Source: Monosporascus cannonballus (taxonomy: Eukaryota; Ascomycota; Sordariomycetes; Xylariales). Taken from it: a stretch of DNA of 64,000 bases. The stretch is from assembly GCA_004154925.1 (NCBI GenBank), contig QJNS01000041.1, forward strand, positions 294,237 to 358,236, written 5' to 3'. Positions 12,601-25,419 of the stretch are shown here, piece by piece. Under the pieces are notes generated by a model. It saw only the letters and a list, made by a program, of their open reading frames with translations. It made no database searches and was not told the DNA's origin. How positions within the stretch are numbered: position 1 is the first letter of the stretch; the number at the start of each line of letters is the position of its first letter. The position numbers and the translations under genes are program-made.

Positions 12601-13700
12601 TAGATTTTTATGGTTTTAAATTACGTTATAAATACTTTTAATATTAAAACCATTTTTATTACGGTTATTATTCGTTTAATAAGTTATAACGTTTTAATAT
12701 TTTAACTTATCGTAAAATTCGCTTTATAAGATAATATTTATTTTTCTAAGAATTATTTAATTTGAGGTTTTTTATTTTCGTCTTATTTTTGCGTTAATTA
12801 AATATATAATTATAGAATTTTTTATCGGGTTAAATATATAAGCCTTCAAAAGTTTAAATTAAAGTTTAATATAAACATAGAAATAATTAAAATTCGGTCG
12901 GACTTTCTCATATTTCGAGGTATTTAAAGAGCTTTATTACGTAAGTTTAACCGATTTCCTTTTTTATTATCTCTAAGCCTTTTTTAGCTTAATATCGAAC
13001 CGTTTTAATACAGTATCTAATAATGGCGTGAAATTTGTTTTAAAATAATATTAATTCTTTCTAATAATTAAAATATTTACTCTATTAAAATGTTATTTCG
13101 GAATAAACAACAATTTTGTTAAAGATAATTAATTTTCGATTAACTATATCCAGATATTTTTATTATTCATTTAACTTTAACCTATAAATATATATTATAA
13201 TGATATATTTGCTTTTAGTTATAAAACATCGCGGATTTAGTATATTTGGTTTTATTTAAGTCGGGCCGAAATAATTTATATTTAATTCTACGTGTGTTAT
13301 AAAATTCCGTACCGAACATTTTAAAACGTTAAAGCTATTAATTAATTATTAAATTTTAATTAATGTATAACTTTGTTGTTTTTAAAAAAGTTGAAATATA
13401 TATAATGCCGTTATTTTGGTTAATTAAATTAATTAAAAACAACTTTTTATTTTAACTTATATTTTAAATTATTGATCTAAAATTATTTAATAAGGATTTC
13501 AATAGCGCTAACGGCTAAGAAATTAATTTAACTGAGGTTTTTTCAAAAAAAGGTTTTTAACTTTTAAAGGTTTAATTTTCTTTATAATTTAAGTACGAAT
13601 ATATTCGAAGCTTTTAATTAATTTAATCTCTTAAACGAGAATATTTTTAACGTTTTTAAATTTATTTTATATTTTAATTATTAATAACGTATTACGAAAA
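9690..13700 (-). other. RIP-degraded interior of the left family B element
   Basis: About 4 kb with no recognisable domain. By position it should hold reverse transcriptase, RNase H and gag on the minus strand, but stops and AT bias are so dense that I could not read a YxDD or protease motif. No RNA gene or GC-rich patch was seen. Confidence 0.4.
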
Positions 13701-13710
13701 TAAACTAGGT

Positions 13711-15547
13711 ATATCAATAAGCTGAACACTTTCTTTTAACAATTTTACCATCCGACTTCAATTACTTATTTCTTAACAACTATAAGATAAAACGGCTTGT
13801 AAAAGAATCGAAAATAAATTTAGGCGTTTAGGCCAAGAAAAATAACTCGAAAATTAGCTATAAAAAACTTAGTTCTATTCATAATTTTTTACATTCCACC
13901 CTAAAAACGCGATATAATAGTATACGCGCCCGAGCCGATATTATTTCTCCTTTATAAAAATTAACGCCGACCGAAAAAAAATCGATTATCGAAAAAGTCA
14001 TTAACTTAGATATACGAACGTTTTCTGTCCGACTTTAGTACGTTAAAGATATAGCGAATTTGCTATTTACGCAACGCATCGAGATACGCGTTAGGGTTAA
14101 CTAAGTATTTAACTTTATTAAACGGCAAAAAAAATTAAGTCGTATTTAAATCAATTACTAAATTATTAAAAAGTTTTATGCAAAAATCCAGAAATATTTC
14201 GGAAGTGGTTTAAATTTGTCCGGAATATAATTGTAAAATATAATATCGTAAAGAAAAATATTTATAATTTCGACGAAACGGGATTTTTAGTAAGAATTTT
14301 TATAATAATAAATATAGTTATTATTAATAATAAAAAACGTAGAAAATTTAGATAAGTTTAGTAAAGAAATCGGGAATAATTTATAATAATATAAACCGTT
14401 AATCTTTAAGGCTGGGATTTGCCCTTATTTATTATTTTTATTAAGAAGAACTATTTTTTTCTAGTTCGCCGATAACTTTCTTTTACCTAACTAAAAATTT
14501 GCTATAAACGAAAACAGTGAGATAATAAATAAATTAGATTTAAAATCGATTAAATATTTCGACAAATATATTAAAACGCGTATTAAAGATTTAATACATT
14601 TCCTTATTTTTAACGGCTACGAAAGTTACTATTCGATTAAATTCGAAAATTATTACGCGAATAACAACATTATTACGTTTTATATATCTGCCTATTTTCT
14701 TTATCGATTTTAACCTCTTAACGTGTTTTGTTTTTCCGTATTAAAACGCATTTATTTGCCATATATCGAAAATTTATACGGCGGTACGTTATTTATATCG
14801 CCAAGGAGAATTTTATTGCCGGTTTCTATAACGCGTTTAAAGCTATTATGACGACCGATAATATCAAATCCGGATTCGTAAAAACAGGACTTATTTTATT
14901 TGATCCTATTCGCGTTTTTTCTCAGCTAGAAGTTTTAGTTATATCTATATCGACCATTTTGCCATTTACCTTTGTTAATTCCGATATTGTTTTATCGGCG
15001 AACATTATTAGGAATATTACTAAAACAATTTAACGAGGACGTTATTTGCAAAGAAAAATTAGAAATTACCAGGGTAATTCGTTAATAAAAATAATTAAAT
15101 CGTTTAATTTTTTAATAAATAATAACTTAATACTTTTATACGAAATCGTTTTTTGTCGGGAGAAAAATAATTATTTTTGTAAAACGAATTATATCCTTAA
15201 TAAACGTCGAAAAACCAAAAATATGCGTCTTTAAAAGGGAAAAATATTTATTATAAGGAAAATACAAGCTTTTATAGCTACGAAGGGAGGTAATAATAAA
15301 TAATCGCAGCTAATAGCGGCTGAAAGTAATCATTGCAAAAGGGTTCAGATAAAAAAACGGAATTGTAGCATTTGCGACAAGCTTGGATATAATGCGCGTA
15401 TTTGTAAGGAAGCTATAAATATGTCTAGCGATAAGGAATCCGATTAATTTGAGTTAACCTGTTATGTTGTGATTATTTTATTTGAATTTGTTATCGCTAA
15501 GTGCTAAAAAGTGTCCAGCTTATTTGTGTGTCCAGCTCACTTGTATA
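13711..15547 (+). mobile_element. Fot1/pogo-type DNA transposon, copy 2
   Basis: The left end has AATAAGCTGAACACTTTC (13716-13733); the right end, reverse-complemented, has AATAAGCTGGACACTTTT at 15525-15508, an inverted repeat with one G-to-A difference. The right terminus also has a second GCTGGACACA-type subrepeat at 15526-15538, so the end is a direct doublet. Length is about 1.84 kb. It lies inside the left family B element, near its 5' LTR, in the opposite orientation to that element. Its terminal repeats differ from those of the element at 5643-7469, so the two are different families. Confidence 0.75.
13760..15447 (+). pseudogene. Fot1/pogo transposase (DDE_1 class), C-terminal third still open
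   Basis: Plus strand. The N-terminal DNA-binding half runs from about 13900 (…IEKVINLDIRTFSVRL-like). The catalytic core begins near 14265 with NFDETGFLVRI; a GWDLPLFIIFIKK-like strand follows near 14410. The C-terminal part of the catalytic domain is an open frame of 101 codons at 14728-15033, with the typical pogo segments FYNAFKAIMTTDNIKSGF and GLILFDPIRVFSQLEV. At about 15365-15415 a CCHC-like knuckle reads CSICDKLGYNARIC, close to the CGxCGxxGHNARTC tail knuckle of this class (His changed to Tyr). Stops and frameshifts elsewhere make it non-functional. Confidence 0.8.
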
Positions 15548-15759
15548 GTACGTTATTTACGAATTTTCTATACGGCCTAGATTTTAAAGAATTTAGTTTA
15601 TCCGCGGTTCTAAAATATTTAATTGTTCCCGCCCTGCTTTTTTTTAAAAAAGGCTGTCGATTTAGTTATTTTTATTAAAAGAAACTTAATATTTATATAA
15701 ATAAATTTAAATTAAATATCGAAAAAGTTACCTGATTCTTCCTAAATATATAAAAATTA

Positions 15760-16277
15760 TTCTAAATATAAAAATAATTTTATATCGTAAGAATTAATAA
15801 GTATAATATATAAATACATTACCTTTTTTAAAAGTTATTCGATAATTTCGTATTTATGGTTCATTATGCGTAAAATCAAATTTTAAAAGATAAAAATATA
15901 TATTTGTCGTATTTTTTAAAAGTCTTCTATTATAAGTGTTATTAAAAAGATTAAACGTATTAAATGTTGCTTATATTTTGTAATTTCTTTCGAAAGAAAA
16001 AACGATACAAAATACGAAAAATTAGTTTCAAATTTAAGTAATAGGTATTATTTATTAAGGATTACCTAAACTCTATAAACAATAACGAAAAAGTTCTATA
16101 AAGTAATATAAAGAAGATAACAAATTTGTATTTATTGCAAATAACTAATTATAAGATACGTATAATTATATAAATGTAATTGTTTTATTATTTTACTACC
16201 TGAAGATTTGGAAAATTTCCTAGCTACTTATAGCTGGAGACCTAGTCATGATGACCGTGATCGTAGAATCTCTAACA
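15760..16277 (-). repeat. Family B LTR, 5' copy of the left element (inner edge approximate)
   Basis: From about 16020 to 16277 the sequence aligns with 2790-3012, including the CTTATAGCTGGAGACC block (16226) and the terminal TCTCTAACA at 16277. After 16277 it no longer resembles the other copies, which sets the outer edge. This is the least mutated copy: the short palindrome reads GTCATGATGAC (16244-16254) where others read TTATAATAA. Confidence 0.5.
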
Positions 16278-18501
16278 TTTAGAAGAATTAAGATATTTAT
16301 CTTAATTTAACGAATTAAGTTTAGAAAAATTAAGATACTTAATTAAATATAGTTAAATAAATATGCAAAAATTAAAATCTTTATTAAAAATTTAAACTAG
16401 ATAAATATATTCGTTATTGTATAAATTTGAATAATTTACTCGGTTATAATAATTTATTACGTAAATTATATTTGTGTTTACGAAAGGCAATTAAACTATT
16501 TGTCACTTGTTTGTTATAATGTTTTATTAATATTAATTCGTACAATTCAGTTTAACAATTAGTTCAACTGTTGAACCCTTATGTGGTATTAAGTTTTATT
16601 TAACAATACTGTTCAATTTTAAACAATAGCATTAATTATTATAGAAACACTAGATATCGAAGCTTTAATAATAGCCTAATATTAGATAATAATTAAAAGG
16701 TTCGAAAATAATGTTAATAACTTAGAGTTTAAGCAAAGGTTATTGTAATCTAAATTAATATTTCGAAGTACAAAATTAAAAGTCTTTGAGTTTATAATAA
16801 AAAAGAAAATGTACAGGGTTTTTTTTACTTAGATGTAAATTTATTTTAAATTCTAGAATTTAAGCGAACCGACGGATTAATGTTTTATTATTTTAATCGT
16901 TTTTATATAAAAGGTTTTTTGATTAATTTAAGCCTGTTATAAAGGATTATTTAGAAAACGCTGAGTTCGATTAAAAAAGGTTTATTAAAAGATTGTGTCG
17001 AATTATATTAATTTCGAAGATAAGCTAAGAGTTAATTGGAATATTTTTAATAAAAGACGTAGCGTAATATAATATATTTTGTAAATACGGTAAAGGAATT
17101 AACTTTAAAGCATGCGCTTATTTTTAACAATTTTATAGTTGAAGTAAAATAAACTCATAATAACGGTAATAATCTAACAGATGTGTTTTATAAACAATTA
17201 AAAGTTGAAATTAAAAATAAAGATATTAAGCTTTTATTATTAATCATTTTAAATAAATATATTACGAAAGTTATTAAAATTAAGAATTACTAACATTAAT
17301 GTCGTATAAAAAAGAATAGATTGCAGTGGAATATAAAGATTATCAGGCTAATTTAATAAGCAATAAGACGTACCTGGTATTTTATATAGTATAATACCGA
17401 GCGTAATAAAAATTGAAATTATGTAATAACATGATTAAAGTTATATTAAACAGTTTAATTATAGCAAAATAGGGTCTAATGTTTTTAAATCCCGAGTATT
17501 TAAAAGATTTAAATAAAATAATTATATATTTCTGCTCGAAAAATAATTTAAAAACCGTAAAATAAACAATAAGAGAAATATTTATAAAATTGAGATTTAC
17601 GATCATGGCTAGTTTTTAATAAAAATACGTTAAGGGTTTTGAAACGCTAAAGTTCAGAGTTAGATTAAAATAATTTAATAATAATATATTATATTATATT
17701 ATATTATCGTTGTATAATGGCTAAAATTATAAAGAATAATACAAAGTAAAGGAATATACATTATTTACCAGTTTATAAAAAAGAATTAACAGCCATATAA
17801 AAGTTGGATAATGAAATAATAGCTAAAAGAAAATTAAATTTAAGATAAGATTATATTAATTAAAGATTAACCGTTATACAAAACTCTATATTAGATATTA
17901 CAGGTAAGTTAATTATTGTATTTATATAAAAATACATCAAATATTTCAAAACAAATATTTATAATATATAAACAAAGTTTTAACTTTACTAATTAAACGA
18001 GATAAAACCTTAAAAACTAAATATAATATCGTTATCTGCAATACAACAATTTTTTAAAAAGATTTAAATAGGTTTGTAGAAATTCGATATTAACTAAAAA
18101 GAAGAGTATATATATAAAAAAACTCTTTTTGTTATTTACAAATAATATAGTTATCAAACTAAAACAAAAGTTAATTTAGCAAATAAAAGAAATTCAATTA
18201 ATAAGTTATTACGAACTTATACTTTGATTGTTCTAAATATTAATTAAAATTAAGTATAACGAACCTGTAATACATTTACGTAAAGGTATAAGTAAAATCC
18301 GAAATAAAGTCTTAATTCGCAGATAACAATAAGGTAAAGAATAATTCAAAGGTTTGTTCGTTAAAAAGATTTGCAGATTTTTCCTTTAATAAAAAATGGC
18401 TACCTTTAACTGTAGACTTAGATTTATATTTACAGAGCGAAATTAAATAGAGAATTATTTATATAAGAAACCGATTTATTATATACCTTTCTTTTTTATA
18501 A
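16278..18501. other. AT-rich relic without a readable gene
   Basis: Local features only: imperfect AAGATA/TATCTT inverted repeats near 16290-16350 and a short (TATTA)n run near 17685-17706. Around 17000-17240 the plus strand has a THNNGNNLTDVFYKQL-like patch that recalls the end of a Copia RNase H, but I could not find the rest of the domain. Confidence 0.35.
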
Positions 18502-18660
18502 TGAGTATGTCATGGATTTATATGATCTACGTAACTTAGTTCTAGATTAACTAGATCACTACAAAAGCCAAGCTTCTCTATCCGGGAGTTAGCCGTAACA
18601 GGCCCACGCTAGGTCTGAAAGATAGGTTTTTTCGAGACAGGAATTCTTGCTTCTATAACA
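18502..18660. repeat. GC-richer segment with LTR-like ends
   Basis: A 159-bp patch noticeably richer in GC than its surroundings. It begins TGAGTATG, ends CTTCTATAACA, and has ATAA directly outside both ends (18498-18501 and 18661-18664). It also contains TTAGCCGTAACA. It may be a solo LTR of a Copia-like element read from the minus strand (start TGTTATAG), but the direct repeat is only 4 bp in AT-rich DNA, so this is weak. Confidence 0.3.
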
Positions 18661-18907
18661 ATAAGTTATTAAATGAAAATTTAAACGTTTATTAAGAATT
18701 TATATAGAACAAATTTAATATTATTTAATAGAAAATAACTTAAAATATAAACGAATTTTATATATAATAAAACAAACAGTTATAACAAATAAAAAAATAA
18801 TTCTTTTAATATAACTTTTAAATATAAAAATATAAAAAGTAAATAAATTAACAAATATATTTTAAAAATAATTATGAAGCTTAGCTAATAAATTCGAAAA
18901 AGGTTTA
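18661..18907. other. AT-rich spacer
   Basis: Nothing recognised between the GC-richer segment ending at 18660 and the short solo LTR. Confidence 0.4.
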
Positions 18908-19030
18908 TGTTACGGCACAAAAAAATAAAAGTCTAGCCATTATACCACTAAAAGTAGAACGTTGTCAAGTCGAGCTCTAACCGCCTTGTTCTGCTCTATA
19001 TACCACAAGGTGCCACTTGGAACTGTAACA
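18908..19030. repeat. Short solo LTR or TRIM-like unit with perfect target duplication
   Basis: A 123-bp unit starting TGTTACGGCACA and ending AACTGTAACA, so the ends are the perfect inverted pair TGTTAC/GTAACA. GTTTA is present directly on both sides (18903-18907 and 19031-19035), a 5-bp target duplication. It is GC-rich relative to its surroundings and includes a TATATA motif near 18998. Size and ends fit a solo LTR of a retrotransposon with very short LTRs. No second copy was seen in the window. Confidence 0.75.
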
Positions 19031-19035
19031 GTTTA

Positions 19036-21475
19036 AAAAGAGTGATTTATAAAAAAGCCGTACAATAGTAATATTTAAAAAACTAAAAAGAATTCCTTAA
19101 AGAGGTTTTGGTTATAACGATAAAAGCTATAAATAATCTTATTATTTTATAAATAGAAATAACATTATATTGGTATATTATATTAATAATTATCAAAATA
19201 TTATATGATATTATATCGTATTTAAAACAATTTATAAATTTAAAATATTATACAGATATAAATTAAACCGTTATACATTTTACAAATATTAAAAATGGAA
19301 GGTTTTATTTATAATATGGAAAGACGGATTTTCAAAATAAATTATTTTGAGATATTTAAATAAAAGTAATATTAAATAATTGGTTTTAATATTGGTTTAT
19401 TAAGAAATTGCGATAAAAGCATAGAGAAATTATAAATGCATTAATATAAAATCTTAATTAATATAACTCTAACTAAATAAAATTTACATGATATTTTATT
19501 ATATATACAAAATATTAAATAACGAAGAAGTCGTAGGACTTAGTTGAAATTAAAGACAAATAGAAATATAAGAATAAAACAATATTTTATTAGTTAAAAA
19601 AGTAAAACATAAGAAACTAAATAAATATTAAAAACTAAATACGATATATTATTATAACTATTAAAGTAAACATGAAATATTTTCGGATATTTACCTTATT
19701 TAAAATACGAAATATTTAAGCAATTTGTTTAGTACTTCTTATAGGATTTTCGAATAAATATATATATTATGAAGTATACGAAAGTAAAATTATTTAAAAT
19801 TAATTTCTAACCACTGAAAAGGTTATAATTAAATTTTTTAAGTCTAATACAATATTTAGAATATCTGTATATTATTTTAAAACGATTTTTCATTTCTTTA
19901 AATTCTTTTAAAATACTAATAAGCATTCCAAAAAGGAAATATAATAAATTAATTTATTTTATTAATATGTTTCTTAAAAATATTCATTGTATTAAAAAAC
20001 CGGTTTTAATATTAGCATACTTTAATTAGTCATAATCAATTACTTCTCGGTAAACGAGATTTCAGTTTTAATAATTTTTTTATTAATTATTTATAAGTTT
20101 AAGTACTTTAAATATTCAATACTTTATCGAAAACCTGAAAAGTTAAATATAATTTTTAAGTTTAATTATATGATTTATACATTATTTTGAAAAGTTTTTA
20201 GATTTATATAACAACCTTTAAAACGTTATAAATAATAACTTTTTTAAATAAGTATTCGGTAATTTTATAGAATATATAATATTAATTCGTAATACTCTTA
20301 CTTTTTAAATAGATGTTTAAATTTGTAATATTCGGATAATATTATCGCAGCTTACGTCGAAATCTGTGGTTTTTAATTTATATAGAAATTGTTTTTAAAA
20401 AACGGGTTGAAATTGTGAAATTAATATATAAATAACTAGAACCAAATTAACGTATTTTGAACATAATATTGTATTTTTAAAAATTTATTATATTTCGTGG
20501 AAGATATTTTTAATATTCTTTGAATTTAATTATGGAAACCTTTAGTTTGTCAAAATAGTTATTTATTTTTCTATTTAAAACCACTTTCGTGTATAGGAAA
20601 TAATTTGTAAAAGTTTAGCTTCATATTTTCTAAAAAATGCACTTCGCTTTTATTATTATTATAAAATAAGAGTATTATTTATTCCAATATTAATTATAGT
20701 CTAAAACGTTTTGTTTTTATATTAAAAAAATTAATTTTATTACCTAAATTTTGTGCGCTATATAAAATTTGATATTAATAAAGCTGTTAATACCTTAATT
20801 TCGAAAGTGTTTAGCACTTTTTAATTCACATAGTTTATTTGCAAAAACAAAAGTTTTTATTTTCGAGCTTTTTTTATAAAATAGTTAAGGCAATAATTAT
20901 TTATAGCTTTAAAATATTTTTAACGTAATTGGTAACCGTATTTGACCGATTCTGCTTACTATGAATTTTGATTTCGTGTTTTTTTAATTTATAATATTAA
21001 AAATATAAACTTTTAAAAAAGTTATTTATATATCTAAATATTCGCATTATATGTAAAATATTAAGAAATAATATAAATATTCTTTCGATATTGGTTTTTA
21101 ATTTCGTTTTAATTTGAGATAAAAGTAATAAAACTTGTTTCATTTTATATAAGAAGAAATTTAAATATTCTTAAATTTATAATTAGATTTAATATATAAA
21201 TTTTCGTTTTATCCAGGCCAAAAGTCGTTATTATTTTTGGAGCGCAAATAAATAATTATTGTTGTACTAATATGAAAAGTGTAATACATTATAAGAATGT
21301 ATTAAAAGACTTTTTAAAATATACTGTATATTTTAAACATTCTTAAAATTTAAACAATAATTCTTTATAATTATTAGTATTTTGCTAAATTTAACGGCTT
21401 TCGTGATATATATCGTATCTTTACATATCGGAATAATAAACTTATTTTAAGCTTATAGCTATTTTAAAAACCGTT
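19036..21475. other. AT-rich relic, probably downstream part of a Copia-like element
   Basis: No intact gene. By position it lies downstream of the gag/protease relic read on the minus strand at 22350-21476, so it may hold its integrase and reverse transcriptase, but no motif could be read. Confidence 0.3.
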
Positions 21476-22350
21476 TATTTTAAATAATATATATAAGATA
21501 TAATTTTAAAATCCTGATGGATGGAATAATATTCGTATTTAGGAATACCATTTGCAATTCGAATATCCGTAATAATAATAAATTCTAGCTCAAAGAAAAT
21601 CGAATTAATTTTTTTCTTTTCCTTTTTGTTATGATATAATGGTCTTGGCCTTTCAAGGACGGTCGGGGCCCCAGAAGACACCAGCTCCCACTGCGGCCAT
21701 GAAGTTACGTAACTGGCTTAATAGTCTTAAGCGTTACCATTGGTTCAAGAACGTTAAGCCAACCGAGCCGCGAAGAGCTCAAAGGGGCTCAAAAGGACTC
21801 TAAGTAACTAAAATGCCTTTGAACTAACCGAGATACGTTAAGCTAAGATAAGGATATATACGCTTACTATTTTCATAGTTTAAATAACATTAGTTCGCAA
21901 TATAATATCGTTACCCAATATACGTTTAGTATTACAAAACGTAATACGTTACTGTATTTATTGCTCAGAATCTCACGATACTTCTACCAACATAGACCCG
22001 TACGACTTAGGTTTAATAGTTGGTTAAACCGCCTAGCCGTTACACTTTTTTACCTAATTATTTATTTCTTATTTAATTACTTTGGCCTTTTTAAGGTTAA
22101 AAAATCTCTTGTTTTTAAAAAGATTTCTTTTAGCAGAGAATAGATATTCGTTTTTAAAATACCATTTTTGCTATAATTAAAGCAACTTATATTAAACCTG
22201 TTTTTTTTTTTAGATTTTTCAAAATAGTATTCATCTTTTTTCTAAAGCGTATTTTATTTTTCTTATCTTAAGTAGTAAGGCTTTTACCGTCATTTCGTTT
22301 GTTAATTCTTTATTTTCTCAATACCGATTAAAAATACGTTTATTCATAAT
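21476..22350 (-). pseudogene. Copia-like gag zinc knuckle and protease-region relic
   Basis: On the minus strand near 22190-22146 a CX2CX4HX4C knuckle is recognisable as CFNYSKNG followed, after a one-base shift, by YFKNEY (Cys and His changed to Tyr). After removing the inserted LTR (21627-22044) the next readable part, 21600-21500, is FELEFIIITDIRIANGIPKY, matching the segment after the Copia protease active site that usually reads IRIANGTPIPGYGS. The order knuckle, then protease, is that of Copia polyproteins. It is degraded and non-functional, with stops such as TAA from CAA. Confidence 0.5.
21627..22044 (+). repeat. Family A solo LTR with perfect target-site duplication
   Basis: It starts TGTTATGATATAATGG and ends CCTAGCCGTTACA; 418 bp, the same as the LTRs of the complete element at 49744-56546. 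CTTTT flanks both sides (21622-21626 and 22045-22049). Adjacent sequence on both sides is the Copia-like relic, which reads through once the LTR is removed. The short plus-strand frame 21961-22143 lies across the LTR end and is not a gene. Confidence 0.9.
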
Positions 22351-23455
22351 AATAACCTTATCGGCATATGTTATAAAATATCTTAGTATATGTTTTATAT
22401 ATAGTTCGTTTTTAATTTAAGGTTTTAACCCGTTATAATGAAGATAAAATAACGAGTTTTTAACGGGTTGATAATCGCTGCTAAACGGTAATATTGGATT
22501 ATATGTCTAAATATATTTTGATTTAGCGAGTAGAATAAAATTATTTAATCCCATAATATGTGTTACTCAAGTTTTTAAATGATCTTGATTTGGGTTTTTC
22601 AATGTGTCGGTATTTATTAAAAATATAATTAGTTCTTTCAAAAATATCGTTAAAGTGATTTTGCAGACAATCTTTTACAATAAGTTCAAATTATAAACAA
22701 GGGTTTCTTATAAAGAAATGCGAAATAATAATTATTTTCTCTTAAATTACTGTTAAATCTTTTTATAAAATTTAAGATGCAATTTAACTTAAATTACAAA
22801 TCATTTTTTATAAGTAAATTCATTATAAGGCTTAACAGGAATTGATTTATAACTGTTGACGTTTAATATTTTATATTAATCTAAAAATAAAATATTTTTT
22901 TGTAATTAATGTACGCAGAATAATGGTAGGGTTTAGACTTTTTATTATCGAATATATTTAGTATTTCTTCAAGGTTTAAACATTTATTATTAAGATATAT
23001 AGTTTTTCGTTAAGTGTTAGTTCCTTTATTTCTTTATTTAGTTTTTTTTCTTTTTCTTTTTTTATTTAATTGTCTTAAATTTAAATCCTAATATTTTAAT
23101 AATATTCTTAATAGGTGTAAGGCGCCTTTAAAAAAACAAGTATTTTTTCATATTGGATAATTATTAACTTTACATTATCAATTATTTAAAATATATGTTA
23201 ATACAAAATAAATTACTTTATAAGATCATTATAATTGTATTAATTTATAATAAAAATCGGGTCTTCTATTTATATATTGAATATTATTTTTACTAAAGCT
23301 GAAAAGACTTGTTTTTTAATTCAGCAATAAATTCTTTGTTAATTATTAATTAAACCGATTATTAAAATATAACGAACCTATTATATATTTACTCAAAAAT
23401 TTAAAAAATATCATAAAAAGCTTTTTATCTATAAATAATAAAAAGGCGAGAAATA
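22351..23455. other. AT-rich stretch without a readable gene
   Basis: It probably contains upstream gag sequence of the Copia-like relic on the minus strand. Nothing else was recognised. Confidence 0.35.
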
Positions 23456-23540
23456 GTCCTCGGGATTCCACGGGTACGGTTATAATAACCAGGTTTTCGG
23501 CTATAAGTAATTAAGAAATTTATCACAAAATATAAATAAT
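23456..23540 (+). repeat. Family B LTR fragment, 5' copy of the right element
   Basis: The block GGTTATAATAACCAGGTTTTCGGCTATAAGTAATTA-like (from 23475) matches the first 60-70 bp of the LTR at 29792 in the same orientation. The very start (TCCTCGGGATTCCACGGGT) differs from the other copies and similarity fades after about 23540, so the extent is uncertain. Confidence 0.4.
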
Positions 23541-25419
23541 ATTTAATACGTTTAATATATATATATTGATAATTATAATAAAAGACTTTAATAAATATAA
23601 TAAATATATTTTTTAGATTTTAAACTTTAAATTTGATAATAAATAAGCATAAATACAAAATTATTAAATAACTTTTTAAAGAGACAATTTATTGGAATAT
23701 TATACTTAGTAGTTTTTAAGGTATAGAAATATTTTTATATATTTTTAAAAGAAATAATTGAGAAACTTTGTTCGATATTTAATTTAAATTTACTTTCATA
23801 AACCTTAAATATTTTTAATAAAAATTATTATATAATCTTAGATTAATTATTATAATTAAAGTTTTAAATTATACATGATTTAAAGAGTGTTCTAAAATTA
23901 TTAATTAAAATATTTAATAAATTTAAAACACTTTAAAGTAAATTTATTTAAATTATGAAAAAAATTTATTATATACTATTATAATATTTTTCTATGTATT
24001 TATATTAAATTAATCTTGTTATAAATAAACATATTAAATTTTTTATCAAATAATTTAAATTTTATAATTTTATATCTATGTTGAAAAAATACTTTTAAGC
24101 AATGTAATTACTAAAGTAATATTTTTATATACGTTTTAATTTTTTTATTTTAAATATATATTAATTATTAACTAATAATTAATTTATATATTTATATATT
24201 TAATAAAATTTAATATAACATTTTATAAATTTTACGTAATTTAGATTAAATAATTCAAATTTAAAATAAATAAATTATAAATAAAATAAATACATTTTTA
24301 CAAATTAAAAAAATACATTATGATAATGCATAATTATATAATTAAAAAATAAAAAATAAATAAATATAATTATCAGAAAATTAGTTAATTTTTAAAAAAC
24401 CTAAATTTCGCAAATAATATTTAAATATAATACAAATTCTTATTATCCAAATTAAATTATTATTATTTTAAAATAATTAATTTTAAATCGAAATTGTTTA
24501 CAAAATAATAAAAAAAGATTCAATTAAATTTTGCGTAATAGTAATAAGCTCTTTATAATATTTATATTTTTATTTACTACTTTATAAATGAATTATTTTT
24601 CGCATAGAAATAATTTACACGTATTTATATTATTAATAATACTATTTTTAATATTAACGCCGAGAAATATATTAAATATTTATATATTATATTAAACGTA
24701 TTAATTACAACGTGAATTTATATTAACGCGAAAAAACATTTTATCGATTTGTTAAAAATCTGTTTATTCGGTTACAAGGTTAATGGAAACCGAATTTTTA
24801 AAATAAATAACCGTATTAATAATTTTAAAAAATTAATATTCTTTAATAGATTTAATATTTTAATATTAATTATAAACATGATAATATTATTACGTAAAAC
24901 GGCTCTTTGCTACAACGTAAAAAAATATACTTTAATTATAAAAAGAGTAAATTATTAATCAAGCTTATATGTTCGAAAACTGTAGTAATTAAGATTTTTA
25001 AATAATCGAAATAAATATATATATATAAGGTTAAATATATCTTTATAAATTAAAAAGATGATGTCAAAAATATTTTAAAGTTATTTATATATTGAATATA
25101 TTATTTATTATTACTAAAAAAATAAAAATATTTTTAAAATACTTGTTTTTAAAAACTATATCATAGTAAAGGTTTTCAATTACTTAATAAATAAAATAGT
25201 TAAAATATCTTTCGAAAAAATATATTTTAAAGTAATTAGAATTTTATTTACTTTATATTACAATTAATTTTTAATATTCAACGAAAATACGGATTAACTG
25301 AAAGATATTATTATATTAATATAAAAAATTACGAAAATATATTTAATTCAATATATTTTTATTTAATTTTTTCATTAATTATATTTCTATGTTACAAATT
25401 ATTATATATGGCATTATTT

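Larger units (their letters stand above)
3013..16277 (-). mobile_element. Left family B gypsy-like retrotransposon, RIP-degraded, with nested insertions
   Basis: The span runs from the 3' LTR (ending 3012) to a 5' LTR copy at about 15760-16277, both in minus orientation. An integrase zinc-binding segment is readable on the minus strand at 8640-8450. The region between integrase and 3' LTR corresponds to that of the plus-strand copy on the right (26040-29792) in order and, after removing the DNA transposon at 5643-7469, in length (about 2.1 kb from integrase to the block at 4130-4490 versus 28140-28500). A second DNA transposon sits at 13711-15547. Frames are broken everywhere. Reverse transcriptase could not be recognised, and the copy is longer than its partner, so further insertions are likely. 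Confidence 0.5.

Noticed and set aside
17000..17240. Copia RNase H on the plus strand
   Set aside because: Only one short patch (TDVFYKQL) fits and the neighbouring Copia-like relic is on the other strand.
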